This document shows, in pieces, positions 33,991 to 47,133 of a stretch of 64,000 bases of DNA (position 1 is the first letter of the stretch; the number at the start of each line of letters is the position of its first letter). Under the pieces are notes generated by a model, which searched no databases, was not told where the DNA came from, and saw only the letters and a list, made by a program, of their open reading frames with translations. Origin of the DNA: Karalla daura (lineage: Eukaryota > Chordata > Actinopteri > Chaetodontiformes > Leiognathidae). The stretch is taken from contig CM055192.1 in the NCBI GenBank assembly GCA_029224185.1, positions 22,408,739 through 22,472,738 on the forward strand. Direction: 5' to 3'. The translations under genes were made by a program, and so were the position numbers.

Positions 33991-34016
33991 CCCCCCCCCC
34001 CCCCCCCCCCCCCCCC
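33991..34016. repeat. Run of 26 C
   Basis: Homopolymer of C, then G and more C to 34023. It produces poly-Pro/poly-Gly frames at 33821-34313 on both strands. Such runs are rare and error-prone in assemblies. Confidence 0.95.
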
Positions 34017-34023
34017 GCCCCCC

Positions 34024-35439
34024 TCCTTGCCAACCTCCTCCATTTAATAAAGTCCTCTTCACTTCCATGGACCAGGAAAAGGCCATTCTCTCTGCTTATC
34101 AAAACAGCCATCTTCATATTTGCCAATTGGCCTCGTGTGGGACTTACAGAAACTCGCAGAATGCATTGTGAGAGGATGAGTGTCTCCCCGGCTCCTATGG
34201 CCACAAAGCTCTCCTCTGTAGCACAAAGAGCAAGACTTCATACTTCCCTCTGTCTCACTTTCTGGCCGTCTCCTACGCTGCCTCACCCTCTGCCTTTTTT
34301 TCCCCTCACTTAACCTCCCTCTGTTCTCTCTTAACCTGTCTCTCTTAACACTGCTCACAGTCTCTATTAGCCTTGTTATCCCTGGGACCGCTGCTTGCTC
34401 TCTGTCTCCTCTGCTCTCCCTTTCTTTCTTTCCTTTCAGCCGTCTGTGCCTCTTCGCTTTCCTTCCACCTCATCACATGATCTTTGAAACAGAGTTGGAG
34501 TCGACGCCTCGCCAGCGTCTGGCTTGCCGGGCATTTGGTTTCCGTCCTTTGGGCTTTTCTGTACGTCTCATTCTATCTATTTTTATGTCCCTCTCTGGGC
34601 TCCTTCTGAAATCTCTGCTCTGAAAAGAAAAAAAAAATATTGTCTGTTTAATCCGTCAAGCTGCAGACAGCTGTTTGGTCTTCATCATCCGGGCTCTCTC
34701 CTCACGTACAGCAGCTTCATTGTCTGTCTCCCTTGTCTTATGTCTGTTTCACCTTGCCAGCATCCTCTCTCCATCAAACACTCGACTGTTCTCTCTGTAC
34801 CTCTGGGTTCATCTGTTTCATTCAATTATTTCCTGACTGTTTTCATCGCCTCTTCCTTAGTAGTCCTTTCCTTTTCCTGCCGTCTATGGCCTCACTCAGC
34901 TCGCACTCTCCTGGCCGACTGTTTCTATTCATAGTTTTCCATTTTAATACATTAGAGCGTATGTTCAGTGCTGTTTCTTTGCCTGATGGGAATCGTGAGT
35001 AAAAAAAAACGCATGCAAGTTTAGCAATTAATGAGATTCTCTCTACATGCTGAACTCTGAATAACTACGGCTCAACCCATGAGACAGGATTACCTAGCAA
35101 CAGTTCCCATCCTCATTCAAACATCGTCTGATTACAGCTTCATAGTTGTGAATATTTGCCGGCTTCCAAAGTTTTAGTAAATGGAATGTCTTTGGGTTTT
35201 GGCTTGGTGATTGGAGGAAAAAAAAGCTTTCACCTTTTGGGAAATTTACGATGTTTCTTTTTGCCAAGAGCTGGATGAATCTGTTGACACTTCCATAATA
35301 TATGTGCTAGCAACCTGGATATTTGGTAATATAAGAGCTGCTGCTGACATAAAGAAAATTATTTGTTCACTTTATCTCTATCCTTGTGTAATCACTAGAA
35401 TCTGCACCTGACAACTCCATCCATCTATCGTCCTCCCCA
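34024..35439. other. Non-coding; pyrimidine-rich 34230-34450 and 34530-34900
   Basis: Plus strand CT-rich over much of 34230-34900, giving Ser/Leu/Phe-rich open frames up to 136 codons with no domain. AT-rich afterwards. Confidence 0.45.
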
Positions 35440-35630
35440 CTTTCTATCTTAATGGATCAAATCTCCCAAAAGCTTAAATTGGGCAAATGCAGGGAATACA
35501 CCCGGGACTGGTGTCTAGTCCATCAGAGGGCACACTAACCATTCATTCTCTCACTTTAGAGTCTGCAATCAAGCTAAGTGTGCATATTATTGGATTGTGA
35601 GGGAAGCTGCACTTGCCAAACTAGCAGACA
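35440..35630 (-). mobile_element. tRNA-headed SINE-like copy, 3' half
   Basis: The plus strand shows 'tgcagggaatacaccc', 'actggtgtctagtccatcag', 'accattcattctctcacttt', 'agagtctgcaatcaagcta' and 'gtgcatattattggattgtg', in the order of a minus-oriented copy. The tRNA-like head is missing. Confidence 0.75.
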
Positions 35631-35711
35631 CCCAAGCTCCAAAGGCCATCCAGCATCTTTTGATTTCTCAAGTAATCAAGTCCAAAGTGCACAAGATTAG
35701 TGTCCATTGCA

Positions 35712-35735
35712 GGTATATATGTGTACGTATATATG

Positions 35736-35809
<74 letters not shown>

Positions 35810-35812
35810 CAC
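35712..35812. repeat. Compound TA/GT/TA microsatellite
   Basis: TATA/CGTA/GTAT lead-in (35712-35741), about 23 GT units (35742-35788), then (AT)11 (35788-35809). Confidence 0.96.
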
Positions 35813-36857
35813 ACTCATGAGCAGAGTGTGTTCAGCTATTGAAACTGCAGATATCGATATTTGGCAGCATTGACAAGCTAAATGGAATTACTTTTACTGT
35901 ATCATTATTACTACTTCTCATCTGCTCTTCTCCTCTCATTCTTGCCCGAATGTGATCAAGATGGACTGATTGTAAGCTCAAGCAAAGTCCTACACTTGGG
36001 GACTCTTATTTACCTGCTACCCCTCAGAAAATTGAATTATTTGCTCTTCTTTTGTACAATCAATCATTTTCTGAGAGTGGCTGTCACTTCTTCCAAATGG
36101 TGGACATCTTATTTGCAATGAAACCCATCACTGCTTTTCACCAAGGACAAGCTTATCATTCCTATTCTTCCTCCCTCTTGTTTATTTTCCCATCATTTGC
36201 CCCTCTTCTTCTCGGTCGACTCCAAGCCCTGTGCGGGACGGGTGTGTATGGGCCTGTCAGGCAGCCAGAATCCCACATGTCCGTCAGGGCTGAGTCAGCC
36301 TGCCATTCACCCAGCCCGGCTGTCAGTCTTCCCTCTGGACTCAAGTCTGCAGAGGTAAACATTAGCAGAGGGGGATGCACGGAAAAACATTTCCCATTTA
36401 GCCACCGCTCGCAAATGAGCATATTAGTATTCCACACAGCGAGGCACTTTCCAGCGCTCTCTAATCGCTCGCCATCGCACTGCTTCCAACCAATGCAGAA
36501 AATCAATGACATCATAGCCACATAATTGCATGTTACCAGCAGAGGCACGAGCCTCCAGTGCCTTCGTGCATGCTTGTGTGCAACGCAATGTGGATGCACG
36601 CCTGCATATGTGCACTGGTGCTCAAATACTTGCACACCAGCATATGTTCATTATGTGTGTAGAACAGTGGAGATCATGGGATTCATCCCCTGAGCAGTTG
36701 AGTGATGCTTTACAGGCTGCATGCACGGCTCTCTGGTGGATACGAGTGCGCTGCCGAGTGACTGGAAAGGTAGCGGAGAACAGAGCACATTCTCGTCCTC
36801 TTGGTCTCCTGGGTTCCTTAATATCTGCGGGCGAACGCTGCACCATCTGCACTGCTC
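35813..36857. other. Non-coding; enhancer-like 36280-36530
   Basis: 36280-36530 is complex and repeat-free, with cores such as 'catttagccaccgctcgcaa' and 'catcatagccacataattgc'. The 157-codon minus-strand and plus-strand frames across it overlap each other and lack domains. Confidence 0.35.
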
Positions 36858-37520
36858 AGAGGAGGAGGGGGAGGAGGAAGAGGAGGAGGAAGAGGAAGGA
36901 GGGTGGGAGGAGGAAGAGAAGAGAAGGCACTCATCGAGACAGTAGCATTAGCTGCCACTCTGTTTCCAATTTCAGATTCAAATGCAGAAGCCGTCGTTGG
37001 GGAACCTCACCTTTCCCCCCCTTTTCTTTGTCTCTCTCTTTCTTCTCTCTCTCTTTCTCGCTCTCTCTGGCTCCTTGGCTTCCCTCTTGCGTTCTCCTTC
37101 CCATCTCATCCTATCCTGCTCTCAATTCGCTTTTTCAATTTCGAAACGCTTTGAAGCCGACGCCAGCCGTGAGACCCCTCCTTCTCCACCACCCTCTATA
37201 CCCCACCCCACCCACCGCCCCCACGAGACTGAACTCTGGGACTCCTTACTTTTTTTCCCCTTCTCTTTATATTTCTCCTTACTGTGTCATCAATCCTCCA
37301 CCTCACTCTCTCTCTCTCCTTTCCCTCCCCCCCACCTGCCCCTGCCTATCTCGCTCCATTTCTTTTCTTGCTAGATGTATTGTTCTTGCTTGAAAAACTG
37401 GTTTCTGGACAGGGGTGAAGTAAATCTTTTGTGACCTGGTATTCCCTACTGGGCCTCTCCCTCTCTCTCTCTCCCTCTCTCTCTCTCTTCCTCTCTCTCT
37501 GACTTTTTTAGTTAAGCCCC
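36858..37520. repeat. Purine block followed by pyrimidine blocks
   Basis: 36858-36928 is an almost pure A/G tract (GAGGAG, GGAAGA) with one T near 36904. CT-rich tracts follow at about 37005-37080, 37240-37375 and 37455-37510. The longest open frame of the window (plus strand, 287 codons, 36530-37393) and a 130-codon frame lie across it. They owe their length to this composition. Confidence 0.85.
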
Positions 37521-39787
37521 TCTCGGCCGACACAGGCACCAAGCTGTAACATGATACAGATGGAATATAGTATAAACAGAAAAGCTCCCCTAAGAGAGAC
37601 AGGCCCTGCTATCCCCTGTCCTCCCCCATCCCCGTGTTCTCACTTTGCTGCACCCTCCTCTCATCCTTTCTTCTCGAACAACCACGTTTTTGTTTCAGTT
37701 GCTTTGTTGTTTCCTCTTGGCTGAGTTGGTGACCATAAAGGGAGTGGATGTGAGGAGGTCTACTTGTCCTTGCAGACTCCTTGCAGATATTTTCCCATTT
37801 GCTCGCCCTGCACATTTGTACAGATATCTCTTTATTTGGTAGGTAGAAGAAAGCATTACTATAAGGGACCTTCATAAACCTCTTACCCAAGCACTGAATA
37901 GCAATATTTTCCATTCCAATCTAAGAACTCTAATTTAGTTTGACATAGCAGCCATGCAACATGCATTCCTTAATCAAGGGAGTTTCAAGAGAGTTGTGTG
38001 GACAAAATGCACAGGGCGTGCTTTTCTGAAGCAGGCTATGTTTGGCTAATGTTTAGGAGTGTAATTCACGGTGGCATTTAACACAGTGGAAGACCGCAAG
38101 CTGCTGTCTGAGATAAGAGCCTCCATGCCTGTGCTTATCTCATCGGAGAGATCACGTCATATATTTAGCTGAGACAGGTGGAATATGTTTTCTGTGGGTC
38201 GGACACAGAAGAAGCGCCGGTAGTGTGATCGGTGGGAAGAACAGAAATGAATTCATTGGCGTAGTACAGCACAGCGACACTGTGTGTTTGAGATGTGAGC
38301 AGGTAATAAAAGCCCTGCTCGCCTCGCTGATCTGCTAATGACTTCCCACCCCACATGCCACGCCTATCAGCTTTAATCTACAACTGGGACGCGTGCCTAA
38401 CTTTCTCTGGTCACCTTCAGCGAAAACCCCAATGCCAATGCCAGGAATATATTCCCAGAGAAGTTTTTTATTAATGTGCTAATAAAATATAAAATAAATA
38501 AAAGAAGGATTGGGAGCATCTGTAGCTGTGTGAGCAGCTCTGAGAGTCTGTACTTAGATAATAGCATCACAAAGATGGCATGCTTATGAGAACTCTATCT
38601 GCTGATGCCACATCCAACACCACACCTTTAGGGTATTGAAATAAACAACTGCATACTATGTAACCCACCTTGTTTATGAGGCAAGTCTTAATTTGAGACC
38701 TCCTTGAAGTTGTTAATGTATCGATTAAAGCTTAAATTAGTTGTTTGGCACCACTGAAATTGAATTGATGTACTCCACAAGTGAGACAAGGTGTCGTTTA
38801 ATCCATTTGTACAGTGGTGTTAAAGACCCTAAACAACACATTTTTCCAGTCAGAATGAAAGGTAGGGAGTGGAAAGTCATCCCGCCTAAAACAAAGAATC
38901 GACTGCATTTTCCGATGCAATTGTGCTGTAATGTTTAGCCAGGTTTGCACGGGTGATTTCTTCAGCTGCCAGTAGTTATGTGTTCCAGTCCTGTTCCAGC
39001 AACCATCAGATCAATCCCTCAAAGGAATCTCGTACTCTCATCAGACTCTCAAAGGCCACCACCGTTAACGAAGCAATAAAATAAACAAGAGAGTGAGCAT
39101 TGATCTGCAGCCTTCAGAACAGTTCATTTAATTATACGGTACGGACTGGCTCCATATCTCGTCTTTAAATGCTTTCCCAACATCTCCAATTATATCAAGG
39201 GGAAAGGAAAACACGTCTTTGATCACTGACGACCCTATCAGACGGATGATGTATTCAGTGCAGACCTTCCCTTGATGTGAAGGAGTTGGTCGGCCGAGCT
39301 GCAACCTTCCTCCCAAACAGCCTCAAGAAGGGATGAAAACATAATTTAACGATATGGCCCATTCTATCATGGTTTTACTCAACCTTTACAGAAAGAGGAG
39401 AAAGGTCAGATGAGTGGGCACAACATTGAGCGATAGCATAGGCCCAGCAGAGAGGGGGTGCAAAACTTTTCTGGTAATTACATAATGAAATTCACTTGAG
39501 TTTGGTAGTTTGGCAGAGGTGTCATCGGTCTAAACAGTGGACCTCTGAGAGCAACACAGGTTCAGATCAAGTTCAAATATGTGGGAAGACCAAGGGTACG
39601 ACTTGTACACGCTACACGCTTGTGGAAAGGATTGTAGTCACTGAAATTACTTAAAAGTTACATATGCTGAATATGAATATGACATATGATCTGAAACTAC
39701 AAAAGTCAAACTCTGACTTTCAACACTGGTAACATTAGCGCACCCGCTTTTTTTCTATCCATTAATGTTTCACTCAAATAGGTAAGC
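37521..39787. other. Non-coding stretch; unrecognised minus frame near 39200
   Basis: No repeats. A minus-strand frame at 39128-39316 reads like protein (EYIIRLIGSSVIKDVFSF) but has no known match that I can recall, and may equally be conserved non-coding sequence. Confidence 0.4.
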
Positions 39788-39985
39788 AATGTTGGTAAAT
39801 GGTCAATGGACCGGTTCCCCTACAGCACTTTTCTAGTCTTTATGACCACATGTCTCAGTCTCTTCATCAACCAGGCTTTCTAATGATTCACACACACCTT
39901 GTCCAAGGATACGTCAACATTTGGCCAGCGGAGGTTGGAACCAACAAGCAGACGACCGAACCTGAGTCACCTTCACACATGCAGC
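39788..39985 (+). repeat. Dispersed teleost repeat ('taaatggtcaatgga ... agacgaccg')
   Basis: Ordered landmarks: 'ggtaaatggtcaatggaccg' (39794), 'cacttttctagtctttatga' (39825), 'gattcacacacaccttgtcc' (39885), 'ggttggaaccaacaagcaga' and 'cgaccgaacctgagtcacc' (39932-39970). This is a high-copy fish repeat of uncertain class. Non-coding. Confidence 0.65.
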
Positions 39986-41739
39986 AAAATGAATAAGTTA
40001 GTAAGACTGACAGTGTATTTTTGGTGAAAACCTACGATAAATACATGACCTTTAAAGACTGAGATGAGAAGAAAAATATGGGTACCACACTGTGTCTGAT
40101 AAAGAATTCCCAGATGACTCAAATTTAAAAATGCATAAAACTAAGAAAAATATATTCATTGGAAAAATGATATTAACTTAGCTTCATGGCCCCTTACTCT
40201 CACAAGCTCAGGTCAATACTTCACTGCTACCCTGCTAAAAGCTGCGACCGACGCACTCGTTTTCACAAGTGAACTCATTTGTGTGTTTTTCTTCTGTTTG
40301 TAAAAATCAAGGTGAGGGTGTATAATCCCTCATTCTATGCTGTGGATTCTCTTTTCTCTACATAACTAGATTTGCTGGCCTTTTCCTCCTTACTTTGCAT
40401 GATGTGTAACCTTTGGAGCACATTGCATTACGTGTAACCCATCTTTAGCTTGTACACTATACACGTGTATCTCGTGGAATGTGTGTGCGTGTGTGTGTGT
40501 GTGTAGCCAGCTCTCCACAGTCATCTGGGGCCTCTCCATTCTCCAGACAGTGTGGAGTATCAGTGCAGCGGGGCATTGTGGTGGGGTAATAGTGTTTTAG
40601 TATAAGCTGTCTGGCTGCATTACAGTATCCACGAGACCAGTGTCTACCCTCTTCTCATCACTCGGGCTACTGGGGCTCGACAAAGTTGGCAGCAAACACT
40701 GTTTCCATCTTGCTGTGCTGATTCCAATCACTCTCATGATGCAGAGCTGTAATTACATCAGGTGTAACCAGGAGATCAGAAATATCCTCATGAGGCTGCC
40801 GCCTCATTGACAGTCCATATTTCAGCAGAGGAGGCTGGAGTGGAGGGGGAAAAGACAGAGGAGGACACAGCTTGAATGATTAGACCACGATAGGGTGGGT
40901 GTTGTGTCTTCTTGTGTTGCAGCACAGACATGACAGATAGGGAAGGCAGAGAGGTGGCAGACAGACAGATTGGATACAAGGACAGGCAGATACGTACGCA
41001 GGCAGACAAACAGAGAGGAAGCGAGGAAGACTGATCGGTTGAAAACAACGAGACAGAAGATAAGGAGAAGCTAAAGAGTCAGAATAAAAGTGACTGCCCG
41101 GGATCTAGAGTCAGTAGTAGGTGAAGAGGCAGTTTGTAGGCAGGCACCAGAGGGGCAGGCAGGCAGACAGGCAGACGGAGAAGCTTATCTAATATACTTC
41201 CATCCAGCAGGCCTTGTATGAGAATGTGCTGATATAGTGCTTAGCTGGAGGGGGATTTTCTCCCTTTAGTTTGGCTTTTCTGCTAAGTAGCATTGTGATA
41301 CAATCAGCCACTGTACAGACCGTCTGTGCGTACATATGGAATTCCATTAACCTTTCTGGCTCTGTTGGTTAAATGTCAGCATGGTGCATGAAATTGAATT
41401 GGTCATTGATTCAGAAGCAGGACGATTCTCCCACTCTGTTGGAGACAAGCACAATGCAGGTGGACTGAGCGTGTGCATTCCTTGGTAATAAACTACTGCA
41501 GATATGGGAATTCTCCAGGGAGCAGCGACCCTGTGTCATGTCTTCTGGCCCTGCACCTTTTTGCTCAAAATATGTCACTTCAAACCCCAGACTGCTCGTG
41601 GTGGGTACGTCCTTTGAATACAGAGGTAACCACATCCTCCCTGTGGTGGCTATACATCAGATACGGGATCTTGATGTGCAGCAGACCTTATTGAGTTAGT
41701 TGAGTTAGACTTTATTTTCTGTTTACCCTACATACAGCT

Positions 41740-41740
<1 letters not shown>
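39986..41740. other. Non-coding; short GT tract 40481-40504 and GGCAGACA-rich 40925-41180
   Basis: A short GT microsatellite sits at 40481-40504. From 40925 to 41180 GGCAGACA-type words recur imperfectly. No gene seen. Confidence 0.5.

Positions 41741-41816
<76 letters not shown>
41741..41816. repeat. (CA)38 microsatellite
   Basis: Uninterrupted, 76 bp, the longest pure CA tract read in the CA direction in this window. Confidence 0.98.
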
Positions 41817-41818
<2 letters not shown>

Positions 41819-42689
41819 CCTCTACTTACTCATGTGTTTATTTTACAGTTTCTCCCTAACTCCAGTCGTTCCTCTCAGACTTTTGGCGCGTGCTTACTTG
41901 AATGTTAAGTGCTACAGGTTCATCTGCACTTTGGGTTCAGGAACAGCTGCAGAGTTTATTAAACAACTTATGTAGCATCTTCAGCAAAGGCATGCGTGTT
42001 TATTCCGAGGCCCAGGATCACCCGCAACACAATACAAGCACAACAGACTGTGATTATAAATAAGAGCGATGTTTTAGTGAAAAAAGAAAGCACACTGCAA
42101 ACATAAGCTAACAGGCTGATCAGCTGCAGCACATTAAATATAACGATAACATAATCTTAACAATACATTATGAAGTTGTTCTGACAGAAAAGTGTGACTG
42201 AGTGTGATTTCAGTTTGCTGGTAAAACAACTGTCTGGGAACAAATGATGGACACAGAGTGAAATATAATGTGTCATCATGCTGGAATTGCTCCATGGTGG
42301 CCACAGTTGCTCAGAAAAGCTGCAAAGTCGTGCTTTAAATCATAGATTTTTTGGGTGTGGAAAGTAGATATAAATTTCCTTTTCTGGGAAATGTGCATTA
42401 TTGTTTATATTATGGGCTGTTCTGCTTCATGAACATCCCCGGCTGGAAGTGAGTGTGCACGCAACATTTTTTTCCTCCGTTGTCATAACACGGCGAGCCC
42501 GTGTCGTCAATAAGAGGTGACAGTTTATTTCCAACTCTTTACTTATTTTCACTCATGACAGATTGAATGCCCACAATATGACAGTGATTCCTCAAACGTA
42601 ATTGGATGGTGTCTTCCAAAATGGAATATGTCGCCATCTGAAACGGCAATATATATTGTATCTCAATATCAAACTATTTGTTTACCAAA
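41817..42689. other. AT-rich non-coding stretch
   Basis: Nothing recognisable until the SINE fragment that starts near 42690. Confidence 0.4.
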
Positions 42690-42812
42690 AAGGAGAAGAT
42701 GGACTGGAAACCTGTCCGGCATGTGTTCTCGCCCAATGTGAGCTGGAGATGGATACCAACAGAATCCTTTTGGGTACAAAGCGGGTCAGATAATGGATGG
42801 ATAGATGAAAAA
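42690..42812 (+). mobile_element. tRNA-headed SINE-like repeat, 3' end with ATGG tail
   Basis: 'actggaaacctgtccggcat', 'gtgttctcgcccaatgtgag', 'ctggagatggataccaacag' and 'gataatggatggatagatga' match the family's 3' part (cctgtccagg, tcgccc, agctggga, aatggatgg). The 5' head is absent. The 63-78-codon frames here are shadows. Confidence 0.8.
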
Positions 42813-44084
42813 GATGTTCATCTCTGTGAAGTACTTTGGACCCTTTCAACTTATTGTTTTGGTTGTGAGCGCACGCAGAATTGTGAGTGTTGTGGGTGTT
42901 ATGTTCACCTATAAACACACTGACTCCAGGAGTTTAGATGGTTAAGCAGTGAAACTACAATGTCATTTTCATCATGTGCCCAGTTTGTTTATTTATTTAT
43001 GTATTTATTTATTTGCATATATAGCATATTCACTGTAGAAACCTTATTTGGTGATGATTTATCAATGTTGTATCTATCAAGAAAGTAAATCATGAGATGA
43101 AGCCTTAACACATCAACCACTGCTCCATAATGCAACTAAACCATTTGCCAATGGCAAGTGTAGACCTCAACAGTCTAAGCGTTACAACCGTTTTGTGTGA
43201 AGGCCGGGTCAAATGCATACATTCCAGTTTGACATAGTGCAATGCGACTTTAAACTTTAAGCATTTTCCAATCGACATGTGGCCATTCTGGAGAATATAT
43301 GTGCTACTGGACGCATAAACAAATCCTGACCTTTGTTCTCATTTGTGGAAATTCAATATTAATGCAAAGCGGGGGGTTGTGGCTGAGAGGCGGCACAGGG
43401 AGACTTTAGGAATATATAGGAGTTCAGACGCTAAAACAATGAGGAGTAACAATCCTGCAGCTCCGGAGGTCAGCAGATCGATGTGCGGGGATTACATGGT
43501 GCGATGTGGATGTCGATAGGTCAGGACACAAACTCGCTAATGAAGCTGAGTTATGACTCATTCATCTGGCTCCTGGCTGCACTCTCCACTTGCTATCTGT
43601 TATTCCTCATGACTCACTTTTTCAATCATTTTCCTGTCTTTTCCTCCCTTTCTTACACTTTTACTGTTGTGCTGAAGTTTTCCCCCAGTCTTTATTCTCC
43701 TTTGTCTGTGTTCCTCTTCCTTCAGCTGTCTCTGTCACATTTCTCTGTTATTTTTTTTCCTTTTTTTTCCATCGGCTTTTATTCTTACCCTCTTGCATCA
43801 GAGTCAGCCTGCCAACCATCGTGCTCTCTCACTCCAAACTCTTTGTTTTTTACCCTCCTATCGTCTCTTTTCCCCCTCTCCTACACCCTCTCTCAATGCT
43901 CTCAAGTTGCTCGTAACCAAATCTCAGGGTTCTCCATTTCCTCTCCGCTAATACCCACCTAATACCTCCTCCCACACACACACTCACACACCCCCTCTCC
44001 CTCTCTTTTTCTCTGTCTCTCACACACATACACACATTCTAGTCAAACTATCCTTACTAAATCCAATCTAAGACCACTAACATC
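42813..44084. other. Non-coding; pyrimidine-rich 43600-43980
   Basis: AT-rich up to 43450, then CT-rich from 43600 with two overlapping Ser/Phe/Leu-rich open frames (159 and 108 codons). Short CA runs at 43972-43991. Confidence 0.45.
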
Positions 44085-44285
44085 CATCCATTCATTATGT
44101 GTGGTGGGGGTCTGCTGGTGCTTATGGCAGTGCAATTTAAAGTCTCCAGTCCATCTCAAAACATGTTTTTTGGACTGCGGTAGGAAACCAGAGCACCAGA
44201 AGAAAACCCAATGCAGACACTGATGACTTCACACAGAACCAGAGATCTGTTTGCTGTGAGGCAGCACAGCTATTTACTCTAGTTT
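44085..44285 (-). mobile_element. tRNA-headed SINE-like copy
   Basis: The plus strand shows 'taacatccatccattcatta' (tail), 'aatttaaagtctccagtcca', 'catgttttttggactgcggt', 'aggaaaccagagcaccagaa' and head remnants 'tttgctgtgaggcagcac'. Minus orientation, middle compressed. Confidence 0.75.
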
Positions 44286-47133
44286 TTGTTTATTTCTTTA
44301 TTTATTTCTTTATTTTGCAGAGCTTTGTCATATCTTTGAAAATAAAGCCTTGTCATCCCGGTGCCATTTATCTCTATTGAGAGTTCATTCTTACCTGTGA
44401 ATGGAATAAAATTGTCATTCCAGAAGATGTGACACAATGCGAGCCAGCTCTACCCATTTCCAACACCACAGTTAAAGGATAATACTCTTGAGAATGTCTG
44501 ACTTGCAATTTCTCAGCGAGGTGACAGACTTCAGTGTATCTTTATGTCAATACATCTCAAAAGCCGCAACAACCGACACGCAGCAGGGGCGAGGAGGCGA
44601 CTTTGCAGAGAGATGTTATAGAGGATTGTTGAGAGGTGCCGTAATCTGTGTAATACTGAATAAAATTGCAGCTTTTAGCACTGTTTTCATAACCACTCTC
44701 TCACCGGGCACTTTCCGCACTAAAATGCTCTCTTTCACAACCAAATGGTGAGTGTCTCTTGTTCTTAACCTCCCCTTTGGCTCTCCACTCAGCTGCATTA
44801 TCGGGGTCTGCTCATATAAACACCTGCCAAGATGGTGATGGAGTGGCTGAGATGTGCCTCCCTTTTAGTTCTGACCTGTTTGAGTATATTTGTGTCTTTG
44901 CCGCTGCGCCTGTCTGGCAGCTGGCTATGACTGTATGCCTTTCAAGTCTGTGGCACAAATCTCATGTACATACGCTGAACTCCACTCGCCTGTTAGTGCG
45001 AAAGCTGTGAGGATGATGGGTCTGAGATGACAGGCAGAGAGGGGGAATAATGACATTCCCAGCTGAGTTTTAAGCTTTTGTTAAGACCATTAAAAACGAA
45101 CAGAACTACAATACGCCATCGGCCAAACATTCAGGCCATATGCGGAATTTGTTACACATCATAGTATAGCAGAAGATACAGAGGCTCTTTAAAGCTCAAT
45201 AAAACAGACTGGTGACAAATGAAAGGTTTTTGGGCGTAAAACAAGCCTCCAGAGTCGTGTTGTTGTTATTTGTCACAGAATCTGCAAGTCTGTGAAACTG
45301 CTCGAGGATTTAGCACTGTTTTTCCAAAAGACTTTTCACTCATTTGTTCGTGTGCTGGTGAAAAGCCCTTTTTAATCGCTTGGGCTAAAATGTCCACTTT
45401 TTCCTTTCATCTGTCATCCAGTTTGTGGATATCTAACCTAAATTATTTGACACTACAGCAGAGAGATTTGTGGGAGAAACTACAAAATGAGCTGAATGTG
45501 GCAATGCCACGCAACCATGATGGGAACGCGCAGGGACCATGCAGCCCAGTTCATCCGGCACTGTCCCGGTTTTAAAACTGGGTGTCCCCTCAATTATCTG
45601 CAAAATCACATCGCTTTCAGCACATCGTAATCTCGATGAATGATCACGTGCATGTGCGTGCATCTGTCCCACTTGTTATTGTTTAACCAGATAAACAAAC
45701 ATGTGCACTAGGCCACATCCTGTTCCAATGTGTGTGTGTATGTGCAAACGAGTGCATGAGTCAATCAATACTGTCAGGCATCTCAGGCTGAGGTCTGCAT
45801 GTTCAGACTATGGTTTCCTTACGTTGACAGCCAACATGGTCACAAAGCCGTCACTTGTAATCTATTACTCTGACTCAGTGTTCCCCGTGTTTCCAGGGGT
45901 TTCTCCCTCAAAGAGATTCAAGTGGAAGACGAGGTGCCTTCTACAGCCTGTTGATTTGGTTTTATGGCCTGCGATTTCACTACTGAGATCGACCCTGCTC
46001 TCATCAAGGCTGATTTCAGCAGCAGCAGGCAACTGTTTCCTGTGAAACGAGCTCTAATAAACCACGCACGCTGCCTGCCAAGCAGCAGTCAGACACACAC
46101 AGTTTGAGACTTGCTGGTGAAGACTTCGCAAGGTAAGGAGGCGACCAAAATATTGTTAAAATGATGTTTAATTGGACACGCATTATGTGTGAAAAACAAC
46201 TCCATCCACTACAAAAAAAATCCATTGAAATTGCTTCATACATAATTGGAGTTTAAAGTGGCAAACGCATCTGTATAAACCTCCATTATGTGGGCTCCAC
46301 ATTCCCTGTTTTAAATGGTGTATATCACAATGGACACCATGAGAATAAAGCAAATTTGGAAAGTTCCTGTGCAGACCTTGAGACTCTCTTTCTTTAGTAG
46401 CTTAATGCTCAATTCTGGGCTGTAAAGCGCACATTAAGTCTTGCAGAGTCTCAGGAATCCCACTTATCCTACGGTTCAACACCTCACTTTCCTTTTACAC
46501 TGCCAAAGTTAATGTGCTGTAGATAAAATGAATAGATCCTTATAGAGTAAGGTGAGGCCCCCAGTACCCAAGAACCTTTCTCTCATTGGTTCAGAGAATG
46601 AACACAACTGATTAAAAAAAATGCACAAAATGCAACTCGCAATTTAACATCACTTATGCCAGGGTTACACAAAAGGAAAAGTCAGACTCTGGTATTAAGA
46701 AAAAAAGGTAAAAATGACCATAGATAGGAAATAACTCCTTTTTTGTGTATTTGGCTTGTAGCTTGAGACGTGTTTGGTTGCTCCTTTGACTGTACCTGTA
46801 TTCACCCCAGGAAACAAACAACCAACCCAAACTTTTCCCAATCGATTCCAATCTGGGCCGCGTGCATGTCTGGCTTGGTGGGAGCCCCACCGGCTTCCAC
46901 AGCCATCCCAGGCCAATGGGACTGATGGTGGACAATGCACAATGGAGCGCTGACTTGATTTCCTATTATCCGTGCTGCAGGAACTCTTTTGTCTGTGGAT
47001 GGCCACTATAATGGAGTGTAATGAGAGAATTGAGGCGTTTGTGTAGGAGTAGTGCAGCGCAACAAGAGGACCAATTTCTTCCCTCTAAATTTGTTTGTGT
47101 TTCCCCTCCAAACCTGTTTCCTCTTTGTGTCAG
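44286..47133. other. Non-coding stretch; enhancer-like 44460-44760; exon-like 46020-46132
   Basis: 44286-44325 is an ATTT-rich run. An exon-like signal at 46020-46132 has GATTTCAG before it and CGCAAG/GTAAGG after it, with one open frame across 113 nt, but only a modest pyrimidine tract. None of the peptides is recognised. Confidence 0.35.

Noticed and set aside
36530..37393. 287-codon plus-strand open frame as a real gene
   Set aside because: It spans a pure purine and then pyrimidine tracts, where stop codons cannot form. The product is Arg/Gly- then Ser/Leu/Phe-rich low complexity with no domain.
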